Below, piece after piece: positions 1 through 3,780 of a stretch of DNA of 6,158 nucleotides. The position numbers and the translations under genes were made by a program. This DNA comes from Ignavibacteria bacterium (lineage in GTDB: Bacteria > Bacteroidota > Ignavibacteria > Kapaibacteriales > UBA4661). Below the pieces are notes generated by a model. It had not been told where the DNA came from. It saw nothing but the letters and a program-made list of their open reading frames with translations, and did no database searches. How positions within the stretch are numbered: position 1 is the first letter of the stretch; each line of letters begins with the position of its first letter. Location of the stretch: the NCBI GenBank assembly GCA_013298375.1, contig JAAFHM010000298.1, positions 1 to 6,158 on the forward strand, given 5' to 3'.

Positions 1-288
1 TCGGCAAGCCCAGCTTTTTTTTACCCATCCTAATTCCATCTGTAACTGACCGATACGGGCATAGAGTTCTTGCTCCCGCTCGCTCTGCTCTTGGCGTTCT
101 TTCAGAAGCCCTTGCTTATCAACCACACTCGCTGCGCCATCTTTCAACAGGGCTTTCCATGCGCTGATTTGCGTGGATTGCAACTGGTATGCTTGACTGA
201 GTTCTGCCAGTGTTTTGTCCTCTTTCAAGGCTTCCAGCGCTACTTTCGCTTTGAATGATGCGCTATGGGATGTTCGTGTTTTTGCCAT
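1..288 (-). CDS. IS3-family transposase OrfA, partial (ends at a -1 frameshift site)
   Basis: The 96 visible residues start MAKTRTSHSASFKAKVALEA and continue with LKEDKTLAELSQAYQL and QISAWKALLKDGA, the characteristic IS3/HTH_Tnp_1 N-terminus. Residues about 10-50 form the helix-turn-helix that binds the IS ends. Residues about 60-90 are a charged heptad-like helix (LYARIGQLQMEL) corresponding to the OrfA leucine zipper used for multimerisation. The start follows GGAGG by 4 nt. In the orfA frame the protein ends ...GWVKKSWACR at the window edge. A -1 slip in the A8 tract at 13-20 instead gives GWVKKKLGLP, the usual family junction leading into the DDE integrase OrfB. The gene therefore looks intact as far as seen. 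OrfB itself is outside the window. Confidence 0.88.
   Translation of the reverse strand, partial: MAKTRTSHSASFKAKVALEALKEDKTLAELSQAYQLQSTQISAWKALLKDGAASVVDKQGLLKERQEQSEREQELYARIGQLQMELGWVKKSWACR
13..20 (-). promoter_or_regulatory. A8 slippery tract, probable programmed -1 frameshift site (orfA/orfB)
   Basis: On the minus strand the tract reads GTAAAAAAAAGC, in orfA phase GTA AAA AAA AGC, so the heptamer A_AAA_AAA/AAG lies in the correct phase for tandem -1 slippage. After a -1 shift the frame reads K-K-K-L-G-L-P, which matches the usual IS3 OrfAB junction, while the unshifted frame gives the atypical K-S-W-A-C-R. IS3 elements make the OrfAB transposase by this mechanism. Any downstream stimulatory structure lies outside the window. 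Confidence 0.72.
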
Positions 289-292
289 TGTT

Positions 293-297
293 CCTCC
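293..297 (-). promoter_or_regulatory. Ribosome binding site of the IS orfA
   Basis: The minus strand reads TTGGAGGAACAATG, a complete GGAGG core 4 nt from the ATG. It fixes the orfA start at 288. Confidence 0.8.
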
Positions 298-316
298 AAG
301 GTTTTTTTGACGAAAA

Positions 317-340
317 TAGCACAAAATATTATCTGTGCTA
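317..340 (-). repeat. Inverted repeat (hairpin) in the IS leader
   Basis: TAGCACA at 317-323 and TGTGCTA at 334-340 form a perfect 7-bp inverted repeat with a 10-nt A/T-rich loop. On the minus strand the second arm is followed by TTTTCG. The repeat lies between the IS terminus and the orfA RBS. By analogy with other insertion sequences it could be a weak terminator or a structure limiting transposase expression from outside transcripts, or a binding site for the transposase. The repeat is directly visible; the role is inferred. Confidence 0.6.
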
Positions 341-388
341 CCTGTCCAAAAAAAGGGGGCATCTCATTCAAGCCTAATCTTTGAGTAT

Positions 389-430
389 AAAAAAATCCCA
401 CACCAGAATAATCTGGCATGGGACTTTTTT
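389..430 (-). terminator. Rho-independent terminator of groESL, probably bidirectional
   Basis: Stem arms at 396-407 (TCCCA-CA-CCAGA) and 412-423 (TCTGG-CA-TGGGA) pair as 5 bp, a CA/CA internal loop and 5 bp, closed by a 4-nt ATAA loop. An A7 run flanks one side and a T6 run the other, so each strand presents a stem followed by a U tract. It begins about 20 bp beyond the groEL stop and lies between groEL and the insertion sequence. It should stop groESL transcripts and also block transcription from the IS side towards groEL. Confidence 0.9.
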
Positions 431-452
431 GAGTCATAAACTTCAGAGTGGA

Positions 453-2078
453 TTAGTAATCCATGCCCGGATGACCGTGACCAGCAGGAGCAGCTTGTTC
501 TTGTGGTTTTTCAACGATAGCCGCTTCTGTCGTGATGAGCAGGGAAGCAACGGATGCTGCATTTTCCAACGCAACGCGAGTTACTTTGGTTGGGTCAATT
601 ACGCCCATGGCAAACATATCGCCGTACTCTTCTGTTGCTGCATTGTAGCCAAAGCCATCTTTGCTTTCTTTGATTTTGTTGACGACAACAGAACCTTCCA
701 AGCCAGCATTTTCCACGATTTGGCGGATTGGCTCTTCGATTGCGCGGCGCACAATGTCAATACCGGTTTTTTGGTCATGGTTTGCTGGTTTCAGGTTTGC
801 CAGTTCGCCAACAGCGCGAAGATACGCCGTGCCGCCACCAGGAACGATACCTTCTTCAACAGCAGCGCGTGTTGCATGGAGAGCATCTTCAACGCGAGCT
901 TTTTTCTCTTTCATTTCAACTTCAGTCGAAGCACCAATTTTGATAACCGCAACGCCACCGGAGAGCTTTGCAAGGCGCTCTTGGAGTTTTTCGCGGTCAT
1001 AATCGCTGGTGGTTTTTTCGATTTGTGCTTTGATTTCGTTGATGCGGCGTTTGATGTCATCGCTTGCGCCAGCACCTTCGACGATGGTAGTGTTGTCTTT
1101 GTCAATCGAAATGCGTTTTGCTTGACCAAGATATTGCAAGGTAGCGCTTTCCAATTTGAAGCCTTTTTCTTCGCTGATAACTTGACCATTGGTCAAAACA
1201 GCGATGTCTTCCAACATTGCTTTGCGGCGATCGCCAAAGCCCGGTGCTTTCACGGCAGCGATGCGAAGCGTACCACGGAGTTTGTTCACAACAAGCGTTG
1301 CAAGTGCTTCGCCTTCAACATCTTCAGCGATGATCAGAAGCGGGCGACCTGATTGAGCAACTTTCTCCAAGATTGGGAGAAGGTCTTTCATCGAAGCAAC
1401 TTTTTTGTCGTAAATGAGGATGTACGGGTTTTCCAACGCCGCTTCCATCAACTCAGGGTCGGTAACGAAGTATGGGGAAAGATAGCCGCGATCGAATTGC
1501 ATACCCTCAACAACGTCAAGCGTTGTTTCGGTACCTTTTGCTTCTTCAACCGTGATAACGCCGTCTTTACCAACTTTTTCCATTGCTTCAGCAATAAGAT
1601 TGCCGATTTCGCTGTCGCTATTTGCGGAAATCGTACCAACTTGAGCAATTTCTTTTTGACCACCGACAGGGCGGCTAATTTTTTTCAAACCTTCGGTAAC
1701 CGAAGCAACTGCCATGTCAATACCGCGCTTCAAATCCATTGGATTTGCGCCTGCGGTAACATTTTTCAAGCCTTCGCGGACGATTGCTTGAGCAAGAACG
1801 GTGGCGGTGGTTGTACCGTCGCCAGCCATGTCGTTGGTTTTGGAAGCAACTTCTTTCACCATCTGAGCGCCTAAGTTCTCAAGCGGGTCAGAAAGTTCAA
1901 TTTCTTTTGCAACCGTCACACCGTCTTTGGTGATGGTTGGAGCGCCAAATTTTTTGTCGATAACGACATTGCGACCTTTTGGTCCGAGGGTTACTTTTAC
2001 GGCATCGGCAAGTTGGTCAACGCCGCGTTTGAGGGCAGCGCGGGCGCTTACGTCAAATGTTATGTCTTTTGCTGGCAT
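453..2078 (-). CDS. groEL: 60 kDa chaperonin GroEL
   Basis: GroEL forms the cytoplasmic double heptameric ring that folds non-native proteins in an ATP-driven cycle with GroES. The 541-residue length is normal for the family and the sequence stays in register with E. coli GroEL numbering. Visible landmarks are LGPKGRN (31-37) and GDGTTT (86-91) in the nucleotide site, the catalytic Asp398 in RVEDALHATRAAVEEG, and IVPGGG (411-416). Apical substrate/GroES-contact positions Y199, S201, Y203, F204, L234, L237, L259, V263 and V264 are all retained. The C-terminal tail is short, Ala/Gly/His/Pro-rich and ends GHGHPGMDY rather than in repeated GGM units. It follows groES by 64 nt in the same operon. 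No Shine-Dalgarno sequence is visible before its ATG. Regulation is through the CIRCE operator upstream of groES. Confidence 0.99.
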   Translation of the reverse strand: MPAKDITFDVSARAALKRGVDQLADAVKVTLGPKGRNVVIDKKFGAPTITKDGVTVAKEIELSDPLENLGAQMVKEVASKTNDMAGDGTTTATVLAQAIVREGLKNVTAGANPMDLKRGIDMAVASVTEGLKKISRPVGGQKEIAQVGTISANSDSEIGNLIAEAMEKVGKDGVITVEEAKGTETTLDVVEGMQFDRGYLSPYFVTDPELMEAALENPYILIYDKKVASMKDLLPILEKVAQSGRPLLIIAEDVEGEALATLVVNKLRGTLRIAAVKAPGFGDRRKAMLEDIAVLTNGQVISEEKGFKLESATLQYLGQAKRISIDKDNTTIVEGAGASDDIKRRINEIKAQIEKTTSDYDREKLQERLAKLSGGVAVIKIGASTEVEMKEKKARVEDALHATRAAVEEGIVPGGGTAYLRAVGELANLKPANHDQKTGIDIVRRAIEEPIRQIVENAGLEGSVVVNKIKESKDGFGYNAATEEYGDMFAMGVIDPTKVTRVALENAASVASLLITTEAAIVEKPQEQAAPAGHGHPGMDY

Positions 2079-2142
2079 AGTGTTGTAATGAGAATGACAA
2101 GTGAAAAATTACGAATTAAAGAATTGGAGAGAACGCCGAATA

Positions 2143-2430
2143 TTACTTAATCACGGCAAAAATATCGCTTTCGCGCATGATCAGGACATCTTCGCCATCA
2201 ATGGCAACTTCCGTACCGGAGTATTTGCCATAAAGAACTTTGTCGCCTTTTTTGACTTGCATAGCAATTGCTTTGCCGTCATCGCCAACTTTTCCAGGAC
2301 CAACAGCCAAAACTTCGCCTTGTTGCGGCTTTTCTTTCGCGGTGTCAGGGAGAATGATACCACCTTTGGTTACTTCTTCCGGTACGGCAGAGCGTACGAT
2401 AACGCGGTCATGCAACGGGGTTAAAGGCAT
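2143..2430 (-). CDS. groES: 10 kDa co-chaperonin GroES
   Basis: GroES is the heptameric lid that caps the GroEL ring and closes the folding chamber. The 95-residue length is standard. The protein starts PLTPLHDRVIV, has the mobile-loop GG-IIL segment at residues 23-27 that docks into the GroEL apical groove, then LPDTAKEKPQ, the central GDKVLYGKYSGTEV, and the family-typical ending of the DILAIVK kind (here SDIFAVIK). The ATG at 2430 is supported by a GGAGG 8 nt upstream. It is the first gene of the groES-groEL operon, with promoter and CIRCE operator directly upstream. Nothing is missing or unusual in the protein. Confidence 0.99.
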   Translation of the reverse strand: MPLTPLHDRVIVRSAVPEEVTKGGIILPDTAKEKPQQGEVLAVGPGKVGDDGKAIAMQVKKGDKVLYGKYSGTEVAIDGEDVLIMRESDIFAVIK

Positions 2431-2437
2431 AATCTAA

Positions 2438-2444
2438 ACCTCCA
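2438..2444 (-). promoter_or_regulatory. Ribosome binding site of groES
   Basis: The minus strand reads TGGAGGT with its core 8 nt before the groES ATG. This contrasts with groEL, the Asp-box gene and the antitoxin-like gene, which show no comparable site. Confidence 0.85.
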
Positions 2445-2496
2445 AAAAATGAAATGATTGAAAAATGGAACGAAAACAGAGTGTTTTTTTGTTGTG

Positions 2497-2523
2497 TTAG
2501 CACTCTCTGTGTTAGAGTGCTAA
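2497..2523 (-). promoter_or_regulatory. CIRCE operator (HrcA repressor site)
   Basis: TTAGCACTC, 9 nt, then GAGTGCTAA is the exact consensus CIRCE element with both 9-bp arms perfectly complementary. It lies in the groES leader, immediately downstream of the predicted -10 region, the usual place for HrcA repression of groESL. HrcA bound to CIRCE represses the operon at normal temperature, and release under heat or folding stress induces it. In the RNA the same sequence can form a 5' UTR hairpin. No hrcA gene is in the window, so its presence elsewhere in the genome is inferred. Confidence 0.97.
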
Positions 2524-2537
2524 TAAAAATTTCGTTG

Positions 2538-2568
2538 CAAATTTACAATGAATTTTACTGAAAGTCAA
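2538..2568 (-). promoter_or_regulatory. Predicted groESL promoter
   Basis: On the minus strand a -35-like TTGACT (2563-2568) is separated by 17 nt from TAAATT (2540-2545). The latter extends to TAAATTTG (2538-2545), which also fits the Bacteroidetes -7 consensus TAnnTTTG. The transcription start would fall near 2530-2535, just before CIRCE, giving a leader of about 100 nt. Position relative to CIRCE and groES supports the call; no experimental start is known. Confidence 0.75.
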
Positions 2569-2752
2569 GAAGAAAATTGATGATGTGTTTTTTAGATGAT
2601 TTTTTTGAAAAATTTTTTGATGACCGCTTTTCGTACCACCCCGTTGAGTTGATTTCTCGCCATTTTTTTCGGTATTCATCAAGATTGGAAATATGCGGAA
2701 AATAGTGTAGTTTTTGTGTAGTGTACGATTGTTTCATATAGTTGATATTGCC
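2569..2752. other. AT-rich intergenic region upstream of the groESL promoter and of the toxin-antitoxin-like pair
   Basis: This stretch separates the divergent groESL operon and the small plus-strand gene pair. It is AT-rich with several T6-T7 runs. A plus-strand frame of 41 codons (2580-2705) and an overlapping minus-strand frame of 70 codons (2555-2767) are open, but neither has an RBS or a recognisable product, and the minus frame covers the groESL promoter. The promoter of the plus-strand pair should lie here. A weak candidate is TTGGAA, 17 nt, TAGTTT ending near position 2713, which I do not consider reliable. Confidence 0.5.
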
Positions 2753-3091
2753 ATGTCTTCTCTTCATCCTTTTGTCGCCGAAACACTGAGAAACCTTCGT
2801 GTTACGCCCGAAGAGGCGGCGCGGGCGTTTGCCGTTACAACAACACGAGATAAACTCGAACTTCTTCGTTCAATGCGTTTGAATCTCGAAAAAAAATATC
2901 AAACAACATTTGATGCTTTTGAACAGCGCATCCTTGCTCGCAAAAACGAGGAAATTTTTGAAGAATCGGATGACTATAACGACTGGATGTTTTGTGTTCA
3001 AGGTGAACCGATTCTTCAGAAACGATTAGAAAAACTTGAGCAAATTACCAGCATTGACCATGAATTTCTCGAACAAGAAATGGCTGCCTAA
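2753..3091 (+). CDS. Putative antitoxin partner of a DUF6516/TumE-like toxin
   Basis: This 112-residue protein looks cytoplasmic, with no signal peptide or membrane segment. It is mostly helical and charged. The N-terminal part (LRVTPEEAARAFAV, residues about 15-28) is followed by a long helix (RDKLELLRSMRLNLEKKYQ) and an acidic segment with EEIFEESDDYNDWMFC. It ends in a coiled helix (ILQKRLEKLEQI). The pattern of a KY..TFDAFEQRI helix followed by DDYNDW and a leucine-rich helix resembles small antitoxins encoded directly before DUF6516 toxins; this is recalled similarity, not a search result. The ATG at 2753 is preferred to an upstream in-frame TTG at 2714. No Shine-Dalgarno is visible. Its 3' end overlaps the toxin start by 32 nt, implying translational coupling. 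A DNA-binding role in autoregulation is possible but no clear HTH is visible. Confidence 0.72.
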   Translation: MSSLHPFVAETLRNLRVTPEEAARAFAVTTTRDKLELLRSMRLNLEKKYQTTFDAFEQRILARKNEEIFEESDDYNDWMFCVQGEPILQKRLEKLEQITSIDHEFLEQEMAA

Positions 3092-3395
3092 TCAGATTTT
3101 AAGCCGCTTTCGGCATATTATTACCTCAAGTACCATCTCCTTTTCTTTTGACGATGCAGAGGTACAATCCTCAATGTTCGTTGGAGATTTTTACTGCCGA
3201 CAAGGCTTACGGCTCATTGCGAGGGAATACTATTTACCCGACGGGCGGCATAAATACTCCTCCCACGTTCAAGACACCGCAAACAACCTCGTTTTCCGCT
3301 ACGACAACGAGCCGTACTGGGCGAACCTACCGAACTTCCCATTTCACAAACACCTACCCGATTCCGCCCGAATCAAGCCCCGAAATGACGCTTGA
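3060..3395 (+). CDS. DUF6516 (TumE-like) toxin-like protein with a frame-shifted C-terminus
   Basis: The open frame gives 111 residues. Recognisable family positions are RFRHIITSS (17-25), REYYLPDG (55-62), KYSSHVQD (65-72), FRYDN (79-83) and FPFHKH (93-98). They match the DUF6516 pattern of REY, kYsYH-QD, FRYDN and FPHHKH. The family is recalled as the toxin half of type II-like modules placed after a small antitoxin; the molecular target is not given by the sequence. After HKHLP this frame continues as DSARIKPRNDA and stops, which is not family-like. The expected acidic, Leu-rich tail is present in the next frame to 3432. The ATG at 3060 is the only good start in frame; it lies inside the antitoxin-like gene and has no clear RBS. 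The gene is either mutated by one extra base near 3357-3359 or needs +1 frameshifting. Confidence 0.7.
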   Translation: MNFSNKKWLPNQILSRFRHIITSSTISFSFDDAEVQSSMFVGDFYCRQGLRLIAREYYLPDGRHKYSSHVQDTANNLVFRYDNEPYWANLPNFPFHKHLPDSARIKPRNDA

Positions 3396-3432
3396 AATGG
3401 TCTTTGCGGAACTTGAGGCAATGCTTTCGTAA
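3361..3432 (+). pseudogene. Out-of-frame C-terminal tail of the DUF6516 toxin
   Basis: This frame reads IPPESSPEMTLEMVFAELEA and ends MLS-stop. Family members normally end with a Pro-rich linker and an acidic amphipathic helix of this kind directly after the HKH motif. Removing one C from the CCC codon at 3357-3359 joins HKHLP to IPPESSPE and gives a complete protein of about 123 residues. The tail has no start or RBS of its own at this point, so it is not a separate gene. Confidence 0.65.
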
Positions 3433-3434
3433 TA

Positions 3435-3499
3435 GCTCTGGTTATCACAATGTTCTCCATTACTGCCAAACCTCACCATTGTCGCCTAAGCACCAGAGC
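3435..3499. repeat. Two-part inverted repeat between convergent genes
   Basis: GCTCTGGT (3435-3442) pairs with ACCAGAGC (3492-3499), and inside it ACAATG (3447-3452) pairs with CATTGT (3477-3482). This would give an 8-bp stem, an asymmetric internal loop, a 6-bp stem and a 24-nt loop. It lies just after the toxin tail stop and just past the 3' end of the Asp-box gene, where a shared terminator would be expected. There is no T tract, so it is not a standard intrinsic terminator. Confidence 0.5.
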
Positions 3500-3532
3500 C
3501 AACATCTCCGCCGAAGCAAACACCGCCCCCAC

Positions 3533-3780
3533 CTACCGTACCACCACCAAACGCCCCACACTCTGCACCCCGCCCACCGTCAGGCGGTAGGCATACACGC
3601 CCGTCGGCAACCCGCGCACGTCCATGCGGAGGCGCTGCTCTCCGGCAGGAAGGAACGCGCTTTCACTGCGCCAGACCTCCGTACCGAGGGCAGAGTAGAG
3701 CCGCACCACAGTCTCGGCGGCGTGGGGCAGGGTGAAGGTGAGGTCGGCGTGGTCGCTGGCGGGGTTGGGGAAAGCGACGG
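3533..3780 (-). other. GC-rich segment encoding the T9SS C-terminal sorting domain
   Basis: A hand count gives about 70% G+C over 3541-3780, then 38% over 3781-3840 and 47% over 3841-3900. The switch falls within a few codons of the start of the sorting domain (VAFPNPASD), inside one uninterrupted reading frame. It suggests the domain-encoding segment has a different history from the propeller, such as replacement by recombination with another cargo gene. Confidence 0.7.

Larger units (their letters stand above)
1..366 (-). mobile_element. Left end of an IS3-family insertion sequence (partial)
   Basis: The element reads on the minus strand and is cut by the window start. Its presumed terminal sequence begins TGAGATGCCCCCTTTTTTTG and continues into GGACA, matching the common IS3-family pattern of a TG terminus, a C-rich run, an A/T run and GGACA. 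It is followed by a leader hairpin, a strong RBS and orfA. The outer boundary is best placed at 366; an alternative TG terminus at 370 (TGAATGAG) cannot be excluded because the other end and the target duplication lie outside the window. The element stops about 20 bp from the groEL terminator, so it sits in the intergenic space behind groESL without disrupting it. Family assignment rests on orfA and the end sequence. Confidence 0.82.

Noticed and set aside
240..437. Minus-strand 65-codon frame across the IS end
   Set aside because: It runs through the groEL terminator and IS terminus and overlaps orfA in a different frame. The orfA frame with its GGAGG site and HTH sequence is clearly the real one.
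381..1874. Long plus-strand open frames (323 and 173 codons) opposite groEL
   Set aside because: They are antisense shadows of a well-conserved, codon-biased gene. The translations are Phe/Cys/Asn-rich without family resemblance, and no RBS is present.
2497..2523. CIRCE palindrome as a transcription terminator
   Set aside because: It matches the HrcA operator consensus exactly, lies directly after the promoter, and has no T tract adjacent on the groES strand.
2580..2705. Plus-strand 41-codon frame between groES and the antitoxin-like gene
   Set aside because: It has an ATG but no RBS, Phe-rich composition from T runs, no recognisable product, and an overlapping open frame on the other strand.
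2555..2767. Minus-strand 70-codon frame upstream of groES
   Set aside because: It overlaps the groESL promoter -35 region, is rich in Lys/Ser/Asn as expected of AT-rich non-coding DNA, and has no family resemblance.
3148..3360. Upstream part of the 94-codon frame in phase with the toxin tail
   Set aside because: Before 3361 this frame is Thr/Pro-rich nonsense overlapping the conserved toxin core in the other phase. Only its last 24 codons look genuine.
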